From: Candidatus Eiseniibacteriota bacterium
GTDB lineage: Bacteria > Eisenbacteria > RBG-16-71-46
Direction: 5' to 3'
DNA length: 15,195 nt
NCBI GenBank assembly: GCA_005893185.1
Contig: VBOS01000304.1
Location: forward strand, 3,758 to 18,952
Shown here piece after piece: positions 1 to 6,345 of this stretch. The translations under genes and the position numbers were made by a program. Each line of letters begins with the position of its first letter. Position 1 is the first letter of the stretch. The notes below the pieces were generated by a model, which saw nothing but the letters and a program-made list of their open reading frames with translations, was not told the origin of the DNA and ran no database searches.

Positions 1-891
1 TATGCGGCGTTCGCCGGCTGCTGCGCGATCTGGGGCAGCACCTTTCTCTTCATCAGCATGGGCAACGACACGGTGCCGCCGCTGTGGGCGGCGACGCTGC
101 GGCTCGGGCTCGCATCTCTCCTGCTCGTTGCGCTCACGCGGCTCACGGGCCGCAGCCTCCCACGCGGGCCGGCGCTCTACACAGCTGCCGGGTTCGGATT
201 CCTCAACTTCGGCTTCGGCTTCTGCCTGCTCTACTGGGGCGAGAAGACGGTGCCTTCCGGACTGGCGGCGATCCTCTACGGAACCGTTCCGCTCTCGACC
301 GCGCTGTTCGCGCGCGCAGCCGGGCTGGAGCGGATTCGCGCGCTCAAGATTGCGGGCGCGCTGGTCGCGCTGGCGGGCGTCGGCATGATCTTCTCGGGTG
401 AGCTTAGGGCGCGGGTCTCGGGGCTCCCGATCGTCGCGATCTTCATGGCGGCGACCGTGGCCTCGGCCTCCGGCGTGGTGCTGAAGCGCGGGCCGCACCA
501 GCACCCGCTCGGCGCCAACGCCGTGGGGGCGATGGCGGGGCTCCTCGTATGCGCGGCGGGCAGCTTCCTCGCCCGCGAGCCGCACGCGATCCCGCATGAC
601 CCGCGCGCGGTCCTGCCGATCCTCTACCTCACGCTCGCGGGATCGGTGGGGGCCTTTGTGCTCTACGTGTGGCTCGTGAACCACTGGGACGTCACCCGCG
701 TCAGCTTCGTGGCCGTCGTGGTGCCGGTGGTGGCGGTTCTGCTCGGCTCGGCGGTGCGCCACGAGCGCCTGACCTCCGCCCATTGGGCGGGCGCGCTGCT
801 GGTGTTCGCCGGGCTGGCGCTCGGAATCCTGAGCGATGGCAAGCGCTCGACCGCGGCCGCGCCGGCGCTCGCCGGCGCGCGGGATGCCTGA
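1..891 (+). CDS. EamA/DMT-superfamily transporter, 5'-truncated
   Basis: Inner-membrane permease of the drug/metabolite transporter superfamily, probably exporting a small metabolite; the substrate cannot be told from sequence. The reading frame is open from base 1, so the true start lies outside the window. The visible 296 residues begin with a segment containing AIWGSTFLFI, typical of the first helix of EamA proteins, so only a few N-terminal residues are missing. The rest is a near-continuous run of hydrophobic helices in two halves, with a second EamA repeat from about residue 140. These include LLYWGEKTVPSGLAAILYGT in the first half and AFVLYVWLVNHWDVTRVSFV in the second, where family members carry a conserved late helix. 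Its TGA (889-891) directly abuts the ATG of the TlpA-like gene, implying co-transcription. Confident at superfamily level. Confidence 0.9.
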   Translation, partial: YAAFAGCCAIWGSTFLFISMGNDTVPPLWAATLRLGLASLLLVALTRLTGRSLPRGPALYTAAGFGFLNFGFGFCLLYWGEKTVPSGLAAILYGTVPLSTALFARAAGLERIRALKIAGALVALAGVGMIFSGELRARVSGLPIVAIFMAATVASASGVVLKRGPHQHPLGANAVGAMAGLLVCAAGSFLAREPHAIPHDPRAVLPILYLTLAGSVGAFVLYVWLVNHWDVTRVSFVAVVVPVVAVLLGSAVRHERLTSAHWAGALLVFAGLALGILSDGKRSTAAAPALAGARDA

Positions 892-1410
892 ATGCGGCGC
901 GCCTCCGGATTCGCGCTCGCGCTCGCGCTGATCGCCTGCGGGTGCGGGCGGCGTGCGGCGTTCGAGGCCGCGACCGCCGACCAGGTGCTGGCGGCGGTGC
1001 GGGCCCCGGGCGCACGGGCTGTGCTCGTCAACGTGTGGGCGACCTGGTGCGCGCCGTGCCGCGCGGAGTTCCCCGACATGGTCCGGCTGGGTCGCGACCT
1101 GCGCGCCGCGGGACTGCGTCTGGTGCTGGTTTCGGCGGACTTCGACGAGTCGCTCCCCCAGGCGCATGCGTTCCTCGCCGACCATGGTGTCGACTTCCCC
1201 TCCTATCACAAGACCGGCGACGACATGCGGTTCATCAACACGCTCGACTCGCTGTGGAGCGGGGCGCTGCCCGCAACGTTCCTCTACGACGGCGCGGGAC
1301 ACCGCGTGCGATTCTGGGAGGGCCGGCAGAGCTACGAGACGTTGTCGCGAGCTGTGCGCGACGTGCTGCAGAAGGGCCGCGGGACCGATTCCACGGAGGT
1401 GAAGACGTGA
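892..1410 (+). CDS. TlpA/ResA-like thioredoxin-fold lipoprotein
   Basis: Predicted membrane-anchored thiol-disulfide oxidoreductase acting outside the cytoplasm. The 172-residue product has a short hydrophobic N-terminus ending in a lipobox-like LIAC (Cys16). A thioredoxin domain follows with the active site WCAPC (Cys53 and Cys56) after the strand VLVNVWAT, and GALPATFLYD near residue 125, which matches the cis-proline loop of TlpA/ResA proteins. Such proteins reduce cytochrome c apoproteins or other periplasmic cysteines; the partner here is unknown. The ATG follows the transporter stop with no gap, and the 3' end overlaps the next redoxin gene by 4 nt (GTGA), so the two thiol proteins are probably translationally coupled. 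There is no separate Shine-Dalgarno beyond the coding context of the upstream gene. Confidence 0.88.
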   Translation: MRRASGFALALALIACGCGRRAAFEAATADQVLAAVRAPGARAVLVNVWATWCAPCRAEFPDMVRLGRDLRAAGLRLVLVSADFDESLPQAHAFLADHGVDFPSYHKTGDDMRFINTLDSLWSGALPATFLYDGAGHRVRFWEGRQSYETLSRAVRDVLQKGRGTDSTEVKT

Positions 1411-2060
1411 AGACAGCGAAGATGAAGGTGCTCGCAGCCACGGGCGCGCTGGTGGCGACGGCCTCGATCGCGGCGCTGGCGGCGTCGCAGTCCGAGCCCG
1501 GCGAAGCGCCCGGGGCGCTGGCGCTCGGCAAGACGGCGCCGCTCGCCGAGACGAAGATGAAGAACGTGGACGGGAAGGAGATCTCGATCACCCAGGCCAA
1601 GGGCGCCAAGGGCACTCTGATCGTGTTCACGTGCAACCACTGCCCGTGGGCCAAGGCCTGGCATGCGCGCATCGTGAGCCTCGGCAACAAGTCCGTGAAG
1701 CGCGGCATCGGCGTGATCGCGATCAACTCCAACGATCCCGCGGCCTATCCCGAGGACGACTTCGCCACGATGCAGTCGAACGCGAAGAAGTCGAAGATGG
1801 GGTTCCCGTACGCGGTGGATGGCACATCGGATGTGGCCCGCGCCTTCGGGGCGACGCGAACGCCGGAAGCGTTCCTCTTCGACGCCAAGGGCCTGCTCGT
1901 CTACCACGGCGCGATCGACGACAACGCGCACCAGCCCGACCAGGTGAAGGTCCACTACCTCGAGGAAGCGGTGAACGCCCTGCTCGACGGCAAGGAGATC
2001 ACGCTCGCCGAGACCAAGGCCCTCGGCTGCGGCATCAAGCTCCGCACCTCGAAGACGTGA
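1407..2060 (+). CDS. Secreted thioredoxin-family redoxin (CNHC active site)
   Basis: Predicted exported AhpC/TSA-type redoxin, 217 residues. The GTG start at 1407 is chosen because GGAGGT (1395-1400) lies 7 nt upstream and GTGA overlaps the preceding stop; an ATG at 1422 has no comparable ribosome-binding site. The N-terminus (lysines, then a hydrophobic Ala-rich stretch to about residue 26) looks like a signal peptide. The core has FTCNHCPW (Cys76, Cys79), the CxxC form typical of this redoxin group, then VIAINSND and ATRTPEAFLFD (cis-Pro region). Near the C-terminus is GCGIK, a third cysteine conserved in relatives. Family members are probably periplasmic thiol reductases or peroxidase-like proteins; the exact reaction is not established. 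It forms an operon with the TlpA-like lipoprotein. Confidence 0.87.
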   Translation: MKTAKMKVLAATGALVATASIAALAASQSEPGEAPGALALGKTAPLAETKMKNVDGKEISITQAKGAKGTLIVFTCNHCPWAKAWHARIVSLGNKSVKRGIGVIAINSNDPAAYPEDDFATMQSNAKKSKMGFPYAVDGTSDVARAFGATRTPEAFLFDAKGLLVYHGAIDDNAHQPDQVKVHYLEEAVNALLDGKEITLAETKALGCGIKLRTSKT

Positions 2061-2093
2061 TCCGGCCCGCGATCCACGGCCCGAAAATCCGCC

Positions 2094-2124
2094 TTGCCTT
2101 CTCCTGCGGGAGCGGACATATTCT
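2094..2124 (+). promoter_or_regulatory. Possible sigma70-type promoter for the cold-shock gene
   Basis: A -10-like TATTCT (2119-2124) lies 19 nt downstream of TTGCCT (2094-2099). The spacing is long and the -35 is weak, so this is tentative. Transcription from here would give a leader of about 180 nt, consistent with the long 5' untranslated regions known for cspA-type genes. TATTCT also occurs upstream of the aminopeptidase gene in this window. Confidence 0.3.
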
Positions 2125-2169
2125 TTGCCGTCTTCGGCAGCCGGTGGACGTCCCTTCGAACGTTCCATG

Positions 2170-2203
2170 CCGCCAGGAAGCCCCTGGCGGATTTCGTTTG
2201 TGA
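2170..2203 (+). terminator. Hairpin with T-rich tail between redoxin and csp genes
   Basis: Perfect 8-bp stem CCGCCAGG / CCTGGCGG (2170-2177 and 2183-2190) with a 5-nt loop, followed by ATTTCGTTTG. It could terminate the redoxin operon, which stops at 2060. It could also be an attenuator or structural element inside the csp leader if the promoter lies upstream near 2119. The tail is only partly T-rich, so strength is uncertain. Confidence 0.45.
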
Positions 2204-2223
2204 GGGTCGCGGCTCACGAAGCT

Positions 2224-2240
2224 CCGGTCGCAGTGACCGG
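2224..2240 (+). promoter_or_regulatory. Leader hairpin upstream of csp
   Basis: CCGGTC (2224-2229) and GACCGG (2235-2240) form a perfect 6-bp stem with loop GCAGT. It lies in the 249-nt non-coding stretch before the cold-shock gene and is probably part of the structured mRNA leader; no function can be assigned from sequence alone. Confidence 0.35.
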
Positions 2241-2272
2241 GCGCAGCCGTCGCGTTCAGGCGGCAACGAACG

Positions 2273-2302
2273 AAGGGCCGTCGCGCCCTTGCATGCAAGG
2301 AG
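2273..2302 (+). promoter_or_regulatory. Two mutually exclusive hairpins over the csp ribosome-binding site
   Basis: The bases CCTT at 2287-2290 can pair two ways. Option one: AAGGGC (2273-2278) with GCCCTT (2285-2290), 6 bp and a 6-nt loop, leaving the Shine-Dalgarno AAGGAG (2297-2302) free. Option two: CCTTG (2287-2291) with CAAGG (2296-2300) around loop CATG, part of a perfect 14-nt palindrome, burying the Shine-Dalgarno. The GTG start is at 2310. This is the architecture expected of a translational RNA switch and fits a cold-shock gene, but it rests only on base pairing read by eye. Confidence 0.45.
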
Positions 2303-2309
2303 TTGGTCA

Positions 2310-2510
2310 GTGGCACGTGGCACGGTGAAGTGGTTCAACGAGGCCAAGGGATTTGGCTTCATTTCCCAGGAGGGTGGAGAGGACGTTTTCGTGCACTTCT
2401 CGGCGATCCAGGGCGACGGCTTCAAGACGCTCGCCGAGGGTGAGTCCGTGGAGTTCGACGTCACCCGCGGTCCGAAGGGACTGCAGGCCGCAAACGTCCG
2501 CAAGGCCTGA
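2310..2510 (+). CDS. cspA: Cold-shock domain protein (CspA family)
   Basis: A 66-residue single-OB-fold RNA/DNA-binding protein that melts mRNA secondary structure; a cytoplasmic RNA chaperone by family knowledge. It begins V/M-ARGTVKWFNE, carries the RNP1 motif KGFGFI and the RNP2 motif VFVHF, and ends within a typical Csp length. The GTG start at 2310 is supported by AAGGAG (2297-2302) 7 nt upstream and by alignment of GTVKWFN to the start of other Csp proteins; no plausible longer N-terminus exists. It is preceded by a structured leader and followed by a strong GC hairpin, so it appears to be a single-gene unit. Which paralogue (constitutive or cold-induced) cannot be told from the protein; the leader suggests regulation. 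Confidence 0.95.
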   Translation: MARGTVKWFNEAKGFGFISQEGGEDVFVHFSAIQGDGFKTLAEGESVEFDVTRGPKGLQAANVRKA

Positions 2511-2555
2511 TTTCGCTACGACCCTTCGCCCGAGGTACCACCTCACGCGAACGAT

Positions 2556-2590
2556 GCGGCGCCGGAATCCCGGCGCCGCTTGTCGTTTCG
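2556..2590 (+). terminator. Rho-independent terminator after csp
   Basis: Perfect 10-bp stem GCGGCGCCGG / CCGGCGCCGC (2556-2565 and 2570-2579) with tetraloop AATC, followed by TTGTCGTTT. It sits 46 nt after the cold-shock stop codon and separates that gene from the downstream redox gene. The stretch from 2591 to 2678 shows nothing further that I recognise. Confidence 0.75.
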
Positions 2591-2678
2591 GGCGGCCCGG
2601 CGGTCGCGGTTCGCACACGCCTGCGCCCGCTGGACGCGCGTGTCCCGGAGCGGGCGCATCCCGGCACGGGCGTACGTG

Positions 2679-3437
2679 ATGCTTCGCCGGATCGCTCGCT
2701 ACGCGCACTGGCTCCACGGGCGCTGGCCCGCCGGCACGGTGGAGCGCTTCCCCGAAGTCCGCGCGGGCGGTGCCACCCGCGTTCCCGGCGTGTACGTCTC
2801 AGGCGACCTCACCGGGATCCCGCTGCTCAAGTTCGCGCTCGATTCCGGAGCGCGCGTCGTCGAGCGGATCGCGTCCGACCTCGCGCGCCGCTCGCGCGCG
2901 CCCGGGCTCCTCGACCTCGTGATCGTGGGGGGAGGCGTGTCGGGCATGGCGGCCGCCATCGAGGCGAGGCGGCGCGGGCTCTCCTTCCGGGTGATCGAGG
3001 CTGCGCAGCCGTTCGCGACCCTGCGCGACTTCCCGAAGGCGAAACCGATCTACACGTATCCGCTGGAGATGGCGCCGGCCGGCGGCCTCGCGGTCACCGC
3101 CCAGGTCAAGGAGGCGCTGGTCGATGAGCTGGAGCGGCAGGTCGCGGGCGCCGGGATCGAAGTGATTCGCACGCGCGCGGAGCGCGTGGGAAAGAGCCGC
3201 GACCACCTGCTCGTGATCCTCGAAGAGGGCGAGCCGGTCCGCGCCCGCAACGTGCTGATCGCCGTCGGTATCACCGGCTGCACGATCCGGCGGACTTCTG
3301 CGGGAAGCGCGTGCTGGTGGTGGGCGGTGGGGACACGGCGGTGGAGGCCACGATCGCATTGGCGGCGGCCGGCGCGCGCGTCACGCTCTCCTACCGCAAG
3401 CCCGAGCTCACGCGCCCCAAACACGCGAACCTCGTGA
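2679..3437 (+). CDS. N-terminal half of the redox fusion: FAD-binding pyridine-nucleotide oxidoreductase domain
   Basis: TrxR/YpdA-like flavoprotein portion. From ATG 2679 the protein begins with a segment (RYAHWLHGRWPAGTVE) I recognise from homologues, which sets the start; no good Shine-Dalgarno is visible. Residues 36-64 contain PGVYVSGDLTG, resembling the second FAD-contacting motif that normally lies at the C-terminus of thioredoxin-reductase-like enzymes. The first FAD motif, VGGGVSG (83-89), comes after it. IEAAQPFATLRDFPKAKPIY is a family-specific stretch. Family sequence ends at Gly197 (3269); the last 56 codons to 3437 are out of frame and do not represent native protein. Alone it would be a partial FAD domain, probably nonfunctional. 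Confidence 0.72.
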   Translation: MLRRIARYAHWLHGRWPAGTVERFPEVRAGGATRVPGVYVSGDLTGIPLLKFALDSGARVVERIASDLARRSRAPGLLDLVIVGGGVSGMAAAIEARRRGLSFRVIEAAQPFATLRDFPKAKPIYTYPLEMAPAGGLAVTAQVKEALVDELERQVAGAGIEVIRTRAERVGKSRDHLLVILEEGEPVRARNVLIAVGITGCTIRRTSAGSACWWWAVGTRRWRPRSHWRRPARASRSPTASPSSRAPNTRTS

Positions 3438-4984
3438 AGCTGGAGCGGCTGCGCCGCGACCCCATGGCCGATGTCACGATCGAGCATCCCACGTCGGAAT
3501 GGCTGACGGCGGCGATCGGACGGTTCGACGCGCGGCCGCATCCGCCGGGGAGCATCGAGCTCGAGCTCGGCACCCGTGTCCGGGAGATCCGCGAGCGCGA
3601 TGTGGATCTGATCGGGGCCGACGGCCGGCCGGAAACCGTCGCCAACGACGTGGTGTTCGCGATGATCGGGCGCGACGCGCCGCTCGATTTCTTCCGGCGC
3701 TCCGGCGTCCCGATCGCGGGCGAGATGACCGGCCGGCGGTGGGCGATGATGACGCTCTTTCTCGCCTTCTGCGCGTGGCTCTACAACTGGAAGTCGGGCG
3801 GCTGGATGAGCGACCTGTGGTACCGGAACCACTGGTTCCCGACCAACCTCCCTCTTCTGCTCGCAGCAGCTGGCGGCGCGATCGCGGCGGCGGCGAAGGA
3901 CCCCCGCACGCTGCTCGGCACGCTCGCGATCAGCGCATCGAGCCCGGCCTTCTGGTACACGCTCGCCTACTCGCTGGTGGTCGTGATCTTCGGCATCCGC
4001 CGCATCCTACGGCGGCGCACTCCCTACGTGACGGCGCAGACGCTCACGCTCATGGCGTTCCAGGTGTTCCCGCTGTTCCTGGTGCCCGAGGTGATCCTGC
4101 CCCAGCTCCAGTACCGCGGGCTCCTGCCGCGGGCCCTGGCGGACGCGCTCTTCCCGGTCGTGAGCTACGGGCACGGGCGCGAGTTCTGGCGCGCCTACGG
4201 GTTCATCCTCGCGTGGCCGCTCGACGTCTACAACCTCTTCACGCACCAGCCTTTGTGGTGGTGGATCGCGATCGGCTTCGTCCAGACGTGCGTCCTGATC
4301 CCGCTCGGGATCTACTTCTTCGGGAAGGGCTTCTACTGCGGCTGGATCTGCTCGTGCGGGGCGCTGGCCGAGACGCTCGGCGACACCCATCGCCACAAGA
4401 TGCCGCACGGGCCGGGCTGGAATCGCGCGAACCTGGCGGGCCAGATCGTGCTGGCGGCGGCGCTCGTCCTCCTGATCGTGCGCGTGGCGGGCTGGGCTCT
4501 GCCGGCCGGCAACTGGGCGGACGCGGTCTTCGAGCCGCTCAAGGAGCGCTACAAGTGGACGGTGGACGTGTTCCTCGGCGGAGTCGTGGGCTACGGTGTG
4601 TACTTCTGGTACTCGGGGCGCGCGTGGTGCCGCTTCCTCTGCCCGCTCGCCGCGCTGATGCACATCTATGCGCGCTTCAGCCGCTTCGCGATCGTCCCGG
4701 ACAAGAAGAAGTGCATCTCGTGCGGGGCCTGCACGTCGATCTGCCACCAGGGGATCGACGTGATGAGCTTCGCCAACCGGGGCATGCCGATGCGGGATCC
4801 GGAGTGCGTGCGCTGCTCGGCGTGCGTCCACGCCTGCCCCACCGGCGTGCTGGCCTTCGGTCAGGTCGGCGCGCGCGGAGACGTGATCGCGCTCGACACG
4901 CTGATGGCAAGCCCGGTGCAGATGCGGCTCGCTGCGCCGGGGACTCCGGCCCCGGCGCCGGCCTCGAATCGACGATCTCGCTGA
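3311..4984 (+). CDS. C-terminal half of the redox fusion: NAD(P)-binding domain plus membrane 4Fe-4S polyferredoxin
   Basis: The GTG at 3311 is only a formal start; family sequence in this frame begins at 3269. Residues 1-140 are a second Rossmann fold with VVGGGDTAVE for NAD(P), then SYRKPEL and NDVVFAMIGRDAPLDFF. From about residue 145 there are roughly eight membrane helices. Among them are CGWIC (343-347) and CRFLC (440-444), cysteine motifs like those of NapH/NosR/CcoG membrane ferredoxins. Two 4Fe-4S motifs close the protein: CISCGACTSIC (468-478) and CVRCSACVHAC (499-509), each with a following cluster-type Gly. The likely role is moving electrons from NAD(P)H via flavin to iron-sulfur clusters at the membrane; the physiological acceptor is unknown. 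The gene ends 18 nt from the convergent FKBP gene. Confidence 0.85.
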   Translation: MLVVGGGDTAVEATIALAAAGARVTLSYRKPELTRPKHANLVKLERLRRDPMADVTIEHPTSEWLTAAIGRFDARPHPPGSIELELGTRVREIRERDVDLIGADGRPETVANDVVFAMIGRDAPLDFFRRSGVPIAGEMTGRRWAMMTLFLAFCAWLYNWKSGGWMSDLWYRNHWFPTNLPLLLAAAGGAIAAAAKDPRTLLGTLAISASSPAFWYTLAYSLVVVIFGIRRILRRRTPYVTAQTLTLMAFQVFPLFLVPEVILPQLQYRGLLPRALADALFPVVSYGHGREFWRAYGFILAWPLDVYNLFTHQPLWWWIAIGFVQTCVLIPLGIYFFGKGFYCGWICSCGALAETLGDTHRHKMPHGPGWNRANLAGQIVLAAALVLLIVRVAGWALPAGNWADAVFEPLKERYKWTVDVFLGGVVGYGVYFWYSGRAWCRFLCPLAALMHIYARFSRFAIVPDKKKCISCGACTSICHQGIDVMSFANRGMPMRDPECVRCSACVHACPTGVLAFGQVGARGDVIALDTLMASPVQMRLAAPGTPAPAPASNRRSR

Positions 4985-5004
4985 GCCGCGAACGAATCGC
5001 GGCT
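4984..5004. terminator. Hairpin shared by two convergent stop codons
   Basis: AGCCGCG (4984-4990) and CGCGGCT (4998-5004) make a perfect 7-bp stem with a 7-nt loop. It overlaps the TGA of the plus-strand redox gene and the TAG of the minus-strand FKBP gene. Its position suggests a bidirectional terminator, but neither side has a T-tract. Confidence 0.4.
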
Positions 5005-5509
5005 ACTTCACGTCCATCAGCTCGACCTCGAAGACCAGCGTCGCGTCGGGAGGAATCACGGGAGGACGGCCCGCTGCGCCGTAGGCCATGTCGGAGGGGA
5101 TCGTCAGCTTGCGCTTCCCCCCCACGCGCATCCCCTTCAGGCCCTCGTCCCAGCCGCGGATGACCGCTCCGGTTCCCAGCTGAAAGCCGATGGGCTCGCC
5201 GCGATCCAGCGAGCTGTCGAACTTGGTGCCGTCGGTGAGCCAGCCCGTGTAGTGCACGGAGACCGAACGGCCGGACTCGGCCATCGGGCCGCTGCCGATC
5301 TTGAGATCGGACACCTTGAGCCCGCCGGGGAGCGTTCGCTCCTGGACTTCCATCGCCCCGCCGGTCGTCGCGGACGGGCTCTCGGAGGGAGCGCTGGCGG
5401 TGGTGGTGCTGCTCGCTGTCGAGGACTTCTCCGTTGTGCCGGTCTGCTGGCAGCCCGCGAGCGCGAGCGCAGCGAGCGTGGCGAGCCAGAACGCAGGATG
5501 CTTCATCAT
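5003..5509 (-). CDS. FKBP-type peptidyl-prolyl isomerase, lipoprotein
   Basis: Cis-trans prolyl isomerase predicted to be anchored outside the cytoplasm, assisting folding of exported proteins. The 168-residue product starts at ATG 5509 (followed by a second ATG), with AAGGAG 7 nt upstream. The N-terminus is hydrophobic and ends in lipobox LAGC (Cys20). A Ser/Thr-rich linker follows (about 21-55), then a complete single FKBP domain. It contains SVHYTGWLTDGTKFDSS, the loop GAVIRGWDEGLKGMRVGGKR, IPSDMAYG and PPDATLVFEVEL, covering the usual active-site aromatic and hydrophobic positions. It is divergently placed to the DUF6982-like gene and convergent with the redox fusion. The leader has an inverted repeat (5532-5569). 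Confidence 0.95.
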   Translation of the reverse strand: MMKHPAFWLATLAALALAGCQQTGTTEKSSTASSTTTASAPSESPSATTGGAMEVQERTLPGGLKVSDLKIGSGPMAESGRSVSVHYTGWLTDGTKFDSSLDRGEPIGFQLGTGAVIRGWDEGLKGMRVGGKRKLTIPSDMAYGAAGRPPVIPPDATLVFEVELMDVK

Positions 5510-5531
5510 GGAAGGGCTCCTTTCGAGCTGA

Positions 5532-5569
5532 GGCACGGTGGATCCCGCAGGAAAGCGTCGAACCGTGCC
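5532..5569 (-). repeat. Inverted repeat in the FKBP leader
   Basis: GGCACGGT (5532-5539) and ACCGTGCC (5562-5569) are perfect 8-nt inverted arms with a 22-nt spacer, lying 23-60 nt upstream of the FKBP start. It may be an operator-like site or an mRNA leader stem. I see no convincing -10/-35 pair for either divergent gene in the rest of the 5510-5740 gap. Confidence 0.4.
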
Positions 5570-5740
5570 ACATCCACGCTGCGTCATCAAGGCCGACCCG
5601 GGAGTCCGGCTGGGGATTCGGCTCTCAAGTCAGGATGGGCGGAGGCCGATGAGTGGAACGAGGCTTGGCGCCCATGGGACACCTTCTTGCGCTGGCCTCC
5701 CACCGACGGAACCGGCCGACGGCGCCGAAGGAGCACTGCG

Positions 5741-6208
5741 ATGGCGGACCTCAACAAGATCGTCGTTCATGCCCGGGATGGAAAGCTCTTCAAGGGCACG
5801 ACGCAGGATTTCTTCCCCAATCGTCCGCTCTTCCACATCCAGCCCGCTGAGGGCGGAGAGCCCGTGGAGGTGCGCTGCAAGTCGCTCAAGGCGGTCTTCT
5901 TTGTCCGGGACTTCCAGGGCGACGCCCAGCGGCAGAACGCGGTCGGGTTCCTAGCCGCCCCTGCCGTGACGAAACAGGGGATGAAGCTCGCGGTGCGCTT
6001 CAAGGACGGCGAGCTCTTGTGTGGGTACTCGCTCACGTATTCCGCGGATCGCGAGGGGTTCTTCATGTTCCCGGCCGATGCCAAGAGCAACAATACCCGC
6101 ATCTACGTGATCGTGGCCTCGACGGCGGAGGTCAAGGCCGGTACCGAGGCCGAAGCGCTGGTGAAGCGCTCGCTCGAGCAGCGGAAGAATCGCGACGAAG
6201 CGGCCTGA
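5741..6208 (+). CDS. DUF6982-like protein of unknown function
   Basis: A 155-residue soluble protein. The ATG at 5741 has AAGGAG (5728-5733) 7 nt upstream, which rules out the longer open frame beginning far upstream. It contains two similar halves. The first, KIVVHARDGKLFKGTTQDFF, continues into a stretch with LKAVFFVRDFQGD. The second begins LAVRFKDGELLCGYSLTYS and continues into GFFMFPADAKSNN. A repeated 'V.F.DG.L..G.t..y' pattern is thus seen twice, suggesting two small beta-barrel repeats. I recognise the FPNRP..H and LKAVFFVRDF signatures as those of proteins annotated DUF6982, found in several environmental phyla; no function is established. The end (VKRSLEQRKNRDEAA) is charged and probably helical. 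A strong terminator follows 28 nt after the stop, so it is likely monocistronic. Confidence 0.82.
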   Translation: MADLNKIVVHARDGKLFKGTTQDFFPNRPLFHIQPAEGGEPVEVRCKSLKAVFFVRDFQGDAQRQNAVGFLAAPAVTKQGMKLAVRFKDGELLCGYSLTYSADREGFFMFPADAKSNNTRIYVIVASTAEVKAGTEAEALVKRSLEQRKNRDEAA

Positions 6209-6236
6209 ACCGCGGCACGGAGGCTGCGGTACGCGA

Positions 6237-6275
6237 CGCCCGGCTCGGAATCGAGCCGGGCGTTTGCGTTGTTTG
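6237..6275 (+). terminator. Strong rho-independent terminator
   Basis: Perfect 11-bp stem CGCCCGGCTCG / CGAGCCGGGCG (6237-6247 and 6252-6262) with loop GAAT, followed by TTTGCGTTGTTTG. It closes the DUF6982-like transcript and isolates the small basic peptide gene downstream, which therefore probably has its own promoter. Confidence 0.88.
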
Positions 6276-6345
6276 TGGCGTCTCGGATAGCTTGGCCCGG
6301 CGTGCCACCGCTCAGCTGCGGCATCCACCCACACCCCGGAGCCCC

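Larger units (their letters stand above)
2679..4984 (+). pseudogene. NAD(P)/FAD flavoprotein-polyferredoxin fusion gene, disrupted by a frame-shifting deletion
   Basis: The two overlapping reading frames at 2679-3437 and 3311-4984 are halves of one ancestral gene. Frame one keeps family-like sequence up to ..LIAVG (3255-3269). Frame two resumes with YHRLHDPADFCGKRVLVVGG from 3269. As I recall intact relatives, about 18 residues (a segment like RSGNFRKLGVPGEDL.KV) separate those points. The join implies loss of 3n+1 nt, roughly 55. Both halves otherwise keep their motifs and show no further stops, so the event is recent or is an assembly or base-calling error. If real, the full protein cannot be made. 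Confidence 0.7.

Noticed and set aside
669..1406. Long upstream extension of the redoxin frame
   Set aside because: The extension overlaps the transporter and TlpA genes and is composition-biased. The GTG at 1407 has a strong GGAGGT and a 4-nt overlap.
5540..5572. Sigma54-like TGGCAC in the FKBP leader
   Set aside because: The required TTGCA/T element at the correct spacing is absent.
5252..5740. Upstream extension of the DUF6982-like gene
   Set aside because: It runs antisense through the FKBP gene; AAGGAG before ATG 5741 fixes the real start.
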